From Caldicellulosiruptor diazotrophicus (lineage in GTDB: Bacteria; Bacillota; Thermoanaerobacteria; Caldicellulosiruptorales; Caldicellulosiruptoraceae), in contig NZ_AP024480.1 of assembly GCF_017347585.1 (NCBI RefSeq), positions 2,068,001 to 2,132,000 of the forward strand: DNA of 64,000 nucleotides, in the 5' to 3' direction. Both the position numbers and the translations under genes were made by a program. Of this stretch, positions 29,422 through 37,334 are shown piece by piece. How positions within the stretch are numbered: position 1 is the first letter of the stretch; each line of letters begins with the position of its first letter. Below the pieces are notes generated by a model that searched no databases, was not told the origin of the DNA, and saw only the letters and a list, made by a program, of their open reading frames with translations.

Positions 29422-32400
29422 CTATTTTCTCACCGCCTGGACTGACACTGAATTTCCCGCCAAGTCCTTCACATTTGGTGATATATTTACAATGCTTCCT
29501 GCCGGAAGCGGGTTTGTGAATGTAATTTCAACAACTCTGTTATCAGAAGACTTTACAAAGCTTACAATGCTGCCGCCTGCAATGCATGAGAAGTTTTGAG
29601 CAATTAGCGTTGAAGCATCCATAGGTTCAGAAAATGTGAGTTTGACTTTTCTTGTATCAGTCGAAGAAAACTCTGCTGTGACATCAGGTGAAGTCCTTTC
29701 TGTCACATGTTCAATAGTCTGAGTTTTTAACACAACAGAAGGATTTCCATTGTTATCTACTATTAAGTCTGGTCTCTTTATCTCCAAGCTTACCTTGCTG
29801 TCTACAATTCCCGGTTTTTTGACCTTCACATAAACTGTACCGTTTTGGATATAAGCTGTGTAATCAACGTCAGGAATTAAAGTAATACCTCCAACTTTTA
29901 GCTCAATTCCTGCAGCCAGCACTGTATTATTTATACCTGACAGAGCAAAAACTGGTTCATCAAATGTAATAGCTATTGTGTCTGATTGATTTCCACTTCC
30001 AACAGAAACACCTGTCTGCTGTGGACAGATTCTGTCTTTGAGTAATATCGAAGGATAAAAGTTAATATCAAGTGTTGGTGGAATTACAAGGCTCTGTTCA
30101 AACTGGTCTTTTATATTTGAATTCACTGTAAATATTTTCAGCTGTTCAGCATCTTGACCTGAATCATTTGTATCAGCCATAGCACTTGAAGTCAAAGAAA
30201 TTGATGTTTTTAAAGTAATGGTCTTTTTGTCCTGAGAAATTGTATAACTTACAATTCCAAGACTGACAACTTTATCGTTGTCAGGATTTCCATTTAAACT
30301 TGAAGTCGAATATGCGTTTCTAAACATTATTGCTGCAGGGTCAAACGATGCAAAGATGTATCCATTCAAGCTTCTTATTTCAATTGTATTTTTGTCTACT
30401 GCAACAACTTCTATGTCTTGGGCAGATATCCCTCTAAAGTTTGCCGATACAGACACTGGCATTGCTATTGTAGCATTTGCTAAAAAGTTGCCTGCCTTGT
30501 CAGTGAGGGTAGGAGCTGCCAACTTGTCAACTACAGCTCCAGATTGACTCCACTTGCCAGGCAATGTATCGTCTGCCCCTGGAATTAAAAGAGTGATTCT
30601 GTCGCCGGTTGGTGAAATATAATCAATTTTTGCACCTTTGATACTCGAAAGTGGAATTGTTGCACTTGATGCCCCTACAAAATAACTACTCAAATTCTTT
30701 AGTTTTTCAACATCCATAGGTTCTGAGAAAAATATGTCTATTTTGTCCATATCCGAAGAAGAATCATACTTGGCAATTGCAGCAGTTATGGTTGGTGCAA
30801 GTGTGTCTTTTACATCTATCGCATATGTGCTATCGTCCATAACATTTTCCTTCACAGAGGTATCACAAATGCCTGAAATCTTCAAAAGATATCTTCCACC
30901 ATTTATTGCTGCAAGTGTTGAAAACTCAACAGCAAACATTGAGTTATCTTCTTCTTTAAGCGGTTTTACGCTTTTTGCCAGAGCTTCTACTATCTGTGTA
31001 CCATCTGCTGAAAGCAAAGAAAAACTTTGAACCTTGCCATCAGCATTCACGTTTTCAGTAAATGTTACCTTAATTATATTCCCATCCAAAACCTCGACAC
31101 TCTTGACTGCCGGTTTTGTAGGATCATCCTGAGCTTTGGATGTAACTGAGACCCAATCTGATACCTTGTTGCCAAGAAGGTCTTCAACATATCGGAATCT
31201 CACTTCAAATGAAACAAGTGCCCTGCTATCTAGCTTTAATTGTGGATTTAACTGAATGTCAATCATTTTTTCATTTGAAAGAAGTGCTATTTTTGCGCCA
31301 ATTGCATGGTTGGTACTGTCCTGTGCTTGGTAAACCTCATACTCACCTGTTGGAACCAAACCATTTAAGCTTCTTATCTCTTCATCAAATACAAGTCTTA
31401 TTCGATTGTTTGAAACAAGGTCCAAGGACACAAGCTTTGGCGGATTTTTTTCAAGCATTGTTGTAAATGTAGTTTTAAAGTCAGGAGCTTTGTATCCTGC
31501 AAAGTCTTTCGCTTCTGTTATTTCAACTGTGTGATTCCCATCAGCAAGAGGATATAAAAGTTCAATGTCAATAGCATTTTCTTGAAGTTTAGGTATAAGT
31601 TTTGCATATGCATAACTTGAATCAATTCTTATATTTGCTCCAACCGAAGATAAATCACATACCTTGTAAGTATTTGCAGAATCAATATTCATAGGCTCAG
31701 AAAAAATAATCTTAAACCTTTTGCTATTTACCACCTTAAAATCCACAACCTTTGGCTGGATTGCATCAATAACTGTTAGCTCTTTTGTTATGCTTAAGAT
31801 CTGTCCTGTTTCTGAAAGAAGGTTTGAAATCTCTACCATCAGCTTGTCAGTTTGATTTAATCTGCTTGGGAAGATTATACTCACAGTCTTAAAATCGCTC
31901 GAAATAATCTTTCCTATATCTGTAACTTCTTTGCCATTGACATAGATTTTTATCGGCAAGTTATCTTGCTGGCTCTTTGAAATGGCCTTTGTAAACTTCA
32001 AATCAATTTTCTTTAAACTCTCTATTTTGATATCCTCTGCAAAGGAAAAAGGCATTGTCTTTGCCACAAACTTTAAAGTTGTAGTTTGCCCTTTATAAAA
32101 AAGGGTGTACTCTTTTCCCTCTTGCTGGGCAGATGTTTTTATCTCAATAACCTTTTTGCTTGAGTCTGCAAACTTTGCATCCAAAACAGAAAGTCCTCCA
32201 TCAAACGAAAAGTCAGATTTAACAATTGAAGAAAGCTCCTTATCAAATGTTACCTTTAAAGTTTGTAGGTCAATTATTTCAAGCCCGACAGGTTTTGCAG
32301 CTTTTAAGCTTTCGTTTAAAAATGCATTGTAAAGTATAACTGCCGTCTGGCCTCTTGTGACAAGCTTTCCTATCTCAATTTCGGATTCTATCCCATAAAA

Positions 32401-32895
32401 AATGTTCATCGAATATGCTTTCTGGATATAGTTTAGTGGCCACTTGCCTTTGAGCTCCGACTCCTTCACACCAAGTGCTCTTACAACTATAGCAGTTAAC
32501 TCTTCAATTTTTAAGTACTGTTCTGGCTTGAAAGTACCATCTGTATACCCTGAAATCAATCCTATTGCCTTTGCTGCTTCTATGTAGCCAAGTCCCCAGT
32601 AATCTGTCTTAACATCTTTAAAAGAAGATTTTTTTTGATTTGCATAAAAATCAGCTAAAGGCTTTTTGCCAAGCAGAATGATAATCATTTTGGAAATCTC
32701 TGAACGTTTGAGAGGTTTGTCAAGATTCAAATTTCCTTTTGTGTCACCTGTCATTATTCCTTTTTGTTTTAAAACATGGGCTGCCTGCTGATAGTAAGAA
32801 AGGTTTTGAGAAAATGAAGTACTTACCAAAAAGCTTAACAGAAAACTCAGCAAGGTTAGAAAAGCAAAAAGTCTCTTACCCCATCTTTTTAACAT
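29422..32895 (-). CDS. S-layer homology (SLH) protein with SbsA-type Ig-like repeats
   Basis: 1157 aa cell-surface protein. Signal peptide (about 1-30, hydrophobic core FAFLTLLSFLLSFLVSTSF). Three SLH domains at about 33-200 (KGIMTGDTKGNLNLDKPLKRSE; FKDVKTDYWGLGYIEAAKAIGLISGY; LNYIQKAYSMNIFYG) bind pyruvylated cell-wall polymer. The remainder is a chain of beta-sandwich repeats with the SbsA-like consensus K-V-x-F-x-E-P-M (for example FKIIFSEPMN, KIDIFFSEPMD, VKLTFSEPMD). No catalytic or carbohydrate-binding module is recognisable, so it is a structural or adhesive S-layer-type protein. ATG follows AAAGGAGAG; a -10-like TATAAT lies about 70 nt upstream. Confidence 0.9.
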   Translation of the reverse strand: MLKRWGKRLFAFLTLLSFLLSFLVSTSFSQNLSYYQQAAHVLKQKGIMTGDTKGNLNLDKPLKRSEISKMIIILLGKKPLADFYANQKKSSFKDVKTDYWGLGYIEAAKAIGLISGYTDGTFKPEQYLKIEELTAIVVRALGVKESELKGKWPLNYIQKAYSMNIFYGIESEIEIGKLVTRGQTAVILYNAFLNESLKAAKPVGLEIIDLQTLKVTFDKELSSIVKSDFSFDGGLSVLDAKFADSSKKVIEIKTSAQQEGKEYTLFYKGQTTTLKFVAKTMPFSFAEDIKIESLKKIDLKFTKAISKSQQDNLPIKIYVNGKEVTDIGKIISSDFKTVSIIFPSRLNQTDKLMVEISNLLSETGQILSITKELTVIDAIQPKVVDFKVVNSKRFKIIFSEPMNIDSANTYKVCDLSSVGANIRIDSSYAYAKLIPKLQENAIDIELLYPLADGNHTVEITEAKDFAGYKAPDFKTTFTTMLEKNPPKLVSLDLVSNNRIRLVFDEEIRSLNGLVPTGEYEVYQAQDSTNHAIGAKIALLSNEKMIDIQLNPQLKLDSRALVSFEVRFRYVEDLLGNKVSDWVSVTSKAQDDPTKPAVKSVEVLDGNIIKVTFTENVNADGKVQSFSLLSADGTQIVEALAKSVKPLKEEDNSMFAVEFSTLAAINGGRYLLKISGICDTSVKENVMDDSTYAIDVKDTLAPTITAAIAKYDSSSDMDKIDIFFSEPMDVEKLKNLSSYFVGASSATIPLSSIKGAKIDYISPTGDRITLLIPGADDTLPGKWSQSGAVVDKLAAPTLTDKAGNFLANATIAMPVSVSANFRGISAQDIEVVAVDKNTIEIRSLNGYIFASFDPAAIMFRNAYSTSSLNGNPDNDKVVSLGIVSYTISQDKKTITLKTSISLTSSAMADTNDSGQDAEQLKIFTVNSNIKDQFEQSLVIPPTLDINFYPSILLKDRICPQQTGVSVGSGNQSDTIAITFDEPVFALSGINNTVLAAGIELKVGGITLIPDVDYTAYIQNGTVYVKVKKPGIVDSKVSLEIKRPDLIVDNNGNPSVVLKTQTIEHVTERTSPDVTAEFSSTDTRKVKLTFSEPMDASTLIAQNFSCIAGGSIVSFVKSSDNRVVEITFTNPLPAGSIVNISPNVKDLAGNSVSVQAVRK

Positions 32896-32993
32896 TGCTG
32901 TTCTCTCCTTTGTTCAATATTTGTATTCCTTCACAGCATTTATATAAGGTATTATATCATGTTTTTTGGAAAATGTTTAGAAAAAGGAAGATA

Positions 32994-33045
32994 AAAAAGA
33001 CTGCCGCGCAGGAAAAAATTGGGTTTTGTCCTCCACGGCAGTCTT
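32994..33045 (-). terminator. Terminator after the sigma-factor operon
   Basis: On the minus strand AAGACTGCCG pairs with CGGCAGTCTT across a long loop, followed by TTTTTTAT. It closes the ECF/RsbVW/Sig operon. Confidence 0.8.
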
Positions 33046-33055
33046 GTATGTTTTT

Positions 33056-33826
33056 TTATTCCTCTTTTTTCTCTTCAATGAAATCCTTCAATTTCTTCAG
33101 CACCTTTTTTTCAAGCCGTGAAATGTACATCTGTGAAACGTTCATCTCCTCAGCAATTTCTTTTTGAGTCTTCTCTTCAAAAAATCGCTTTTGAACAAAC
33201 TCTCTCTCAAAAGGTGAAAGCCTTTCAATTGCCTTCTTTACAGCTTCGACATTTTCTACCTGCAAGATGTTCTCATCGCTCTTGCCAAGAACATCCCCAA
33301 GCGTCATCTCTTCATCTTCATACATGGTCTGCTCTAAAGACTGAGGAAGATAGTTGTTAGAAGCTTCCATTATCTCTAAAACTTCTTCTGTGCTCATGTT
33401 AAGATGCTGAGCAATCTCTTCAACCTTCGGTGGTCTTTTTAATTTTGTAGAAAGCACTTCTGTTGCAAGTTTTATCTTCGCAGAGGTTTCATAGATTCTT
33501 CTTGGTAGTCTGATGATTGAAGCTCTATCCCTAAAATATCTTTTTATCTCACCCATTATGGTTGGGGTGGCAAAACTTGTGAATTTATAACCCTTGTTGG
33601 GTTCAAACCTCTCAACAGCATTTATAAGTGCAATACATGCCACCTGATAAAGGTCTTCATAGTCCAGTCCTCTTCCCACAAATTTTTTTGCTATAATCTC
33701 TGCTATATAAAGGTGCTTATTTACAAGTTCATTTCTAAGTTCAATGGCCTTAGTCTTTTGATATTCTTCGAAGAGTCTATCTATTTTTTCATCATCAATC
33801 TCTAATGTCCTTTTTTCATCAACCAT
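33056..33826 (-). CDS. Alternative sigma factor of the SigB/SigF/SigG group
   Basis: 256-aa sigma-70 family member. Region 2 carries NELVNKHLYIAEIIAKKF and GLDYEDLYQVACIALINAVERFEP, with FTSFATPTIMGEIKRYFRD; region 3 IRLPRRIYE; region 4 LSPFEREFVQKRFFEEKTQKEIAEEMNVSQMYISRLEKK as helix-turn-helix. ATG at 33826 has GAGGGG 9 nt upstream. It follows RsbV- and RsbW-like genes in the same order as spoIIA or rsbVW-sigB. Because Caldicellulosiruptor is not known to sporulate, a stress role similar to SigB is more likely than true SigF. Confidence 0.9.
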   Translation of the reverse strand: MVDEKRTLEIDDEKIDRLFEEYQKTKAIELRNELVNKHLYIAEIIAKKFVGRGLDYEDLYQVACIALINAVERFEPNKGYKFTSFATPTIMGEIKRYFRDRASIIRLPRRIYETSAKIKLATEVLSTKLKRPPKVEEIAQHLNMSTEEVLEIMEASNNYLPQSLEQTMYEDEEMTLGDVLGKSDENILQVENVEAVKKAIERLSPFEREFVQKRFFEEKTQKEIAEEMNVSQMYISRLEKKVLKKLKDFIEEKKEE

Positions 33827-33830
33827 CAAA

Positions 33831-34208
33831 TCAGACCCCTCGATGATATTTTTTTAGCTTTACTCTATGACCATCCTCAGTCTTTTCAAACTCTGCTTCA
33901 TCTATCAAAGTTTGAAGAATCATCTTCGCAAGCTCGTTATCTGTCAACACACCACCAGGCAAATCAATTTTTATGTCCAAAAACTCACTTGCAATGTTAA
34001 ACTCAATAGATATTTTTCCTTTTAGCTTTTCTATCTCAAAAAGGTTAAAAACCTCTGATATGACCATTTTCAAATCTTCTATTGTTTCAAAATCAAAGCC
34101 TGCTCGCGCTGCTATCCCAGACAATGTTAGTCTTACTACAATAATATATTCAGCCTTAGGCGGAATTGTTAACATAATTTGGTCCATATTTGACTTTTTC
34201 CCCCTCAT
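33831..34208 (-). CDS. RsbW/SpoIIAB-like anti-sigma factor (degenerate ATPase)
   Basis: About 118-125 aa GHKL-fold protein, identified by position and by IEDLKMVISEVFN, the equivalent of the N-box helix, plus LIDEAEFEKTEDGHRVKLKK at the end. The conserved Asn appears shifted (ExxN instead of ExxxN) and the G1 box (DxGxG) is absent; the corresponding stretch reads IKIDLPGGVLTDN. It should bind the sigma factor, but kinase activity on the RsbV-like protein is doubtful. Start ATG 34208 overlaps rsbV (ATGA); the in-frame ATG at 34187 is an alternative. Confidence 0.78.
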   Translation of the reverse strand: MRGKKSNMDQIMLTIPPKAEYIIVVRLTLSGIAARAGFDFETIEDLKMVISEVFNLFEIEKLKGKISIEFNIASEFLDIKIDLPGGVLTDNELAKMILQTLIDEAEFEKTEDGHRVKLKKYHRGV

Positions 34209-34516
34209 TCAATTCTGAACACCTTGTCAAGCCCAGTGATAGTGAAAACCTTTTTCACGTTGGGTTTTAAGTTCTTAAGAACAATGTTTGTACCTTTTTG
34301 CTTTGATTTTTTTAATGCACCAACAAATACCCCAAGGCCTGTTGAGTCTATATAACTTACATCATTCATATCAACAATGACGTCACTTGATGATGTATCA
34401 ATCAATGAATATAGCTTGTCTTTCAATGTCGGTGAAGAAAATATATCAAGCTCACCTTTAAGCTCTATAACAACACCATTTTCAGAAATCTTTTCTTTTA
34501 AATCAAGGTTCATCAT
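34205..34516 (-). CDS. Anti-sigma factor antagonist (RsbV/SpoIIAA-like, STAS)
   Basis: 103-aa STAS-domain protein. The phosphorylatable serine is in YIDSTGLGVFVG, and VIELKGELDIFSSPTLKDKL is the typical first strand and helix. When unphosphorylated such proteins bind the anti-sigma factor and free the sigma. The start is ATG 34516 (CGGAGG 5 nt upstream) or the next ATG at 34513. It sits 48 nt after the ECF partner gene, with no terminator between. Confidence 0.92.
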   Translation of the reverse strand: MMNLDLKEKISENGVVIELKGELDIFSSPTLKDKLYSLIDTSSSDVIVDMNDVSYIDSTGLGVFVGALKKSKQKGTNIVLKNLKPNVKKVFTITGLDKVFRIE

Positions 34517-34564
34517 AAAAACCTCCGTAAACAATTTTGTAATCTTATTATATCATTTTAAACT

Positions 34565-35956
34565 CTACTTTTCCAACCAGTATATTTTGTTTTCATAAAT
34601 GTAAATATATACTGGTATATAAAATTCTCCTGTTTTCTTATATACAATATCAATATCAGATGGGTCTATATCATTAAGATTATATGTTTTTTCAAATTCT
34701 TTTGCTGCCGTCTTTGTATCTATCATTTTTACACTCTTTAATATCGAAAAGCTTTTAAGATAAATCCTACCCCCAATAACATCTGCATTGTTTGAATAAT
34801 CTATAAAACTGTCTACATCAAATATCCTGTATCCATCAAAATAAATGGCAATCTCCGCCCTGTAGCCCTCCTCTTTAGGAAAGATAGATATTTTGTAATT
34901 ATTTATACCAAGTTTTTGTAAAATAAGGTCGGTCTTATTATAAACACTCTTGAAAACATCTTCTTGTGCTTGGTTTTCTGAGAACCGGGAAATTGAAACC
35001 TGCATATCGCTTTTGCCTACCACAAAATTAAAATAACCATCATATACATCAGCTTGAACAATATTTTTGGGAGTAAAATATACTTTTTCATACACACCAG
35101 ATAAAACAATGCTTGATAAAACATCTAAAACATGTTCTTCATCTATTTTAAGTTCATCCTCTTTTAAAACATAAACACTTTGTAACACATTCTCATCTTG
35201 CTCTTTTACTATCATATCTTGCTTGTCTTTTTTAACCTCTTTACTCTGTTTTGTAACAATCGCAGATGTATCTGAAACTTCGTTTTTAGAATTTGAATAA
35301 AAATCTTTCTCTATGCTCTGCTTTGTTTTACTTTCAAAATCACCTTTAGTAATTTTAGGGTTTACAGTATTCCGAAAAGATACACTTGCATCTGAAACTT
35401 TTTTGTCTAAATTATTTTTTTCCTCATTTATAGAAGAACTTGGTTTTTTTTCGCTGTGAGATTTTTCAGCATCTGGTTTTCCTGAAAAAGATGTTGCAAA
35501 TGCTTCTTTACTACTATTACTTGCCCTTTTAATATCATTTGAAGGTTGCTTTTTATCTGTACTTTGTGTCTGACTTTTCTCAACTCCATCACTTTTTTTC
35601 AAAGTTTCTTGTTTGTTGAAAAGACTGCTATTTTTATCATTGTTATCATTTTGTTTTGTCTCTTTTCTTGTACTTGCAACTTGTTGCTGAAAAACTTTTT
35701 CCATCTCTGTCTTTACTAACGAAGTGTCCTTAACATTTAATCTCATCAAATCAAGTTTTATTGATCCAAATGCAACAATGGCTAAAACTATACATGCTAC
35801 AACCACTGTTGATATTCTCAAAAAAAACCTTCCTTTTTTTCTCTTATCATATTCTTTTAACAGCAAATCTTTTAATTCCTGTTTAAACTCTTTCCGATAC
35901 TCCACTTTAAAAACCTCTTCAAAAATTCTGTCAAGTTTTTCATCATTCACTTTCAT
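34565..35956 (-). CDS. Membrane protein paired with ECF sigma, probable anti-sigma factor
   Basis: 463 aa. A cytosolic N-terminal segment of about 42 residues (EKLDRIFEEVFKVEYRKEFKQ), one transmembrane helix (about 44-65), an extracytoplasmic low-complexity linker rich in Lys, Ser, Asn, Asp and Gln (about 75-250), and a structured C-terminal domain. The N-terminus has no zinc anti-sigma HxxxCxxC motif. Overlap by 14 bp with the ECF gene argues that it is its membrane regulator. The layout resembles other sensor-type anti-sigma factors with an exposed domain, but the ligand is unknown. Confidence 0.7.
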   Translation of the reverse strand: MKVNDEKLDRIFEEVFKVEYRKEFKQELKDLLLKEYDKRKKGRFFLRISTVVVACIVLAIVAFGSIKLDLMRLNVKDTSLVKTEMEKVFQQQVASTRKETKQNDNNDKNSSLFNKQETLKKSDGVEKSQTQSTDKKQPSNDIKRASNSSKEAFATSFSGKPDAEKSHSEKKPSSSINEEKNNLDKKVSDASVSFRNTVNPKITKGDFESKTKQSIEKDFYSNSKNEVSDTSAIVTKQSKEVKKDKQDMIVKEQDENVLQSVYVLKEDELKIDEEHVLDVLSSIVLSGVYEKVYFTPKNIVQADVYDGYFNFVVGKSDMQVSISRFSENQAQEDVFKSVYNKTDLILQKLGINNYKISIFPKEEGYRAEIAIYFDGYRIFDVDSFIDYSNNADVIGGRIYLKSFSILKSVKMIDTKTAAKEFEKTYNLNDIDPSDIDIVYKKTGEFYIPVYIYIYENKIYWLEK

Positions 35957-36485
35957 GCACCTCTTTTAAAAGCATTTCTTTGAGCGAATGCATTGCTCTG
36001 AAAAATAGGGCTCTTACAGCTACATCAGATTTATTTTTTATCTTCGCAATCTCATTAAATTTCATATTAGCACCATATCGTAAAATCACAACTTCTTGCT
36101 GGTCTTTTGTAAGCCTTTTAAGTGCATTTTTAATCTCATCTTTTTCAATTTTATCTAAAAGTTCGTCCTCAGGATTTTTCAACCATGAACTGTCCGAAAT
36201 TTTCTCAATATCAACAAACTCTTTTTTGCTCCTGTAATAGTCATTTACAACATTCTGGGCAATACGGAATATCCATGCTGAAAATGAGCCATTTGCTTTC
36301 CATTCAAACCTGTCAAGCGACCTTAGCACTTTCATAAAGGTTTCGCTGGTCAGGTCCTCTGTAATAAGATGGTTGAATGTTCTGTAGTATATGTAAGAAT
36401 AAATCTTGTCAAAATATATCTCATATAACTTTTCAAAGTACTTTTTATCCTTCTTTGCTCTTTCCACCAATTCTCTCTCATCCAT
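35943..36485 (-). CDS. ECF-type RNA polymerase sigma factor
   Basis: 180 aa. Region 2 reads FDKIYSYIYYRTFNHLITEDLTSETFMKVLRSLDRFEW and WIFRIAQNVVNDYYR; region 4 is LTKDQQEVVILRYGANMKFNEIAKIKNKSDVAVRALFFRAMHSLKEML. No region 3, as for ECF sigmas. It is translationally coupled to the downstream membrane protein (14-bp overlap). A candidate autoregulatory ECF promoter lies upstream. The ATG at 36485 has AGAGGGGA at a rather long spacing of about 13 nt. Confidence 0.9.
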   Translation of the reverse strand: MDERELVERAKKDKKYFEKLYEIYFDKIYSYIYYRTFNHLITEDLTSETFMKVLRSLDRFEWKANGSFSAWIFRIAQNVVNDYYRSKKEFVDIEKISDSSWLKNPEDELLDKIEKDEIKNALKRLTKDQQEVVILRYGANMKFNEIAKIKNKSDVAVRALFFRAMHSLKEMLLKEVHESE

Positions 36486-36550
36486 TGTCTACTTTTAATC
36501 CCCTCTTGTTTATTTTTTATCACACACCTAAATTTTACTATATTTATTAT

Positions 36551-36576
36551 AACGCGAAAAGCAAAAATTTCGTTTC
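36551..36576 (-). promoter_or_regulatory. Candidate ECF-type (autoregulated) promoter
   Basis: On the minus strand GAAAC (36576-36572), 17-bp spacer, CGTT (36554-36551), the GAAAC/CGT arrangement of SigW-like ECF promoters. A vegetative -10 TATAAT overlaps (36551-36546). It lies 65 nt upstream of the ECF start codon. Confidence 0.45.
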
Positions 36577-36577
36577 G

Positions 36578-36607
36578 TTACCAAAATAACTTGTTTGCTC
36601 GTATAAT
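36578..36607 (+). promoter_or_regulatory. Candidate promoter of ytaF
   Basis: TTACCA (36578-36583), 18-bp spacer, TATAAT (36602-36607), 39 nt before the ATG. It shares the 160-bp divergent region with the ECF operon. Confidence 0.4.
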
Positions 36608-36645
36608 AATAAAGACCAAAAGATGGTGGGTGCACAGATTTTAGA

Positions 36646-37275
36646 ATGAATATATACCAGTTCTTTGTGGCAATCTTGTCACTTAATATTGACGCACTTT
36701 TCTTTGGAGTTGCATTTGGTACAAAAGGAATTAAAATCCTGACAAAATCAAAATTGATAATCTTTTTTACATCTACGATCATCACCACAGTTTCGTTCTT
36801 CATGGGAAAATGGTTCGGTAATTTTCTTGAACCACAACTTTCTTCACACTTAGGTGCTGTTTTTATGATAATAATCGGTATAGCATTTGTAATTAGAACA
36901 CTGATTGAGAAGAAGAACAACACCCCTCTACCTAAGACACTTGTTAGTTTTTCATTGAAATCGCTCGGACTAACGGTAAAAGTAATAAAAGAACCGCTGC
37001 TGTCTGACTTTGACAGCTCAGGCACAATAGAACCGGTAGAAGCATTCCTGGTTGCTCTTGCGCTTTCGTTTGACAGTCTCTCAGCTTCATTCTCGTTTGG
37101 TCTTTCAAACCTTGCAAACATAGGACAAATACTTCTCATACCAGTCTTCCAATTTGTGGCTATTTCTTTAGGAAATGTTTTTACCTGCTTTTTCAAAATT
37201 TTTAGAAAATTCCTTATTACCAATTACATCCCAGGAATTGTTCTGATTCTTCTTGGAATTTACAATCTATTTTAA
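36646..37275 (+). CDS. ytaF: Sporulation membrane protein YtaF / MntP-like
   Basis: 209 aa with about six transmembrane helices in two related halves: LSLNIDALFFGVAFGTKGI in the first and ALALSFDSLSASFSFGL in the second, each with the buried Asp and Gly/Ser pattern of MntP-type manganese exporters. A central cytosolic loop holds DFDSSGTIEPVEA, a YtaF feature. In Bacillus YtaF is under sporulation control. Its ribosome-binding site is weak (GGTGGG). Metal export is possible from the family relationship but not shown. Confidence 0.85.
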   Translation: MNIYQFFVAILSLNIDALFFGVAFGTKGIKILTKSKLIIFFTSTIITTVSFFMGKWFGNFLEPQLSSHLGAVFMIIIGIAFVIRTLIEKKNNTPLPKTLVSFSLKSLGLTVKVIKEPLLSDFDSSGTIEPVEAFLVALALSFDSLSASFSFGLSNLANIGQILLIPVFQFVAISLGNVFTCFFKIFRKFLITNYIPGIVLILLGIYNLF

Positions 37276-37280
37276 AAAGA

Positions 37281-37327
37281 CAAAGAGGCTGAAAAGTCCT
37301 GTGCATACCAAGACTACAGCCTCTTTG
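37281..37327. terminator. Bidirectional terminator between ytaF and pepV
   Basis: Stem CAAAGAGGCTG / CAGCCTCTTTG, 25-nt loop, then CTTTTTAC on the plus strand and TCTTTTTAAAAT on the minus strand. The genes are convergent. Confidence 0.8.
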
Positions 37328-37334
37328 CTTTTTA

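Noticed and set aside
30278-31030. Plus-strand frames inside the SLH gene
   Set aside because: Short, Ser/Ala/Phe-rich shadows of the beta-sandwich repeats.
36528-37223. 231-aa open frame antisense to ytaF
   Set aside because: It overlaps a gene with clear family motifs, has no family features, and lies over the divergent promoter region.
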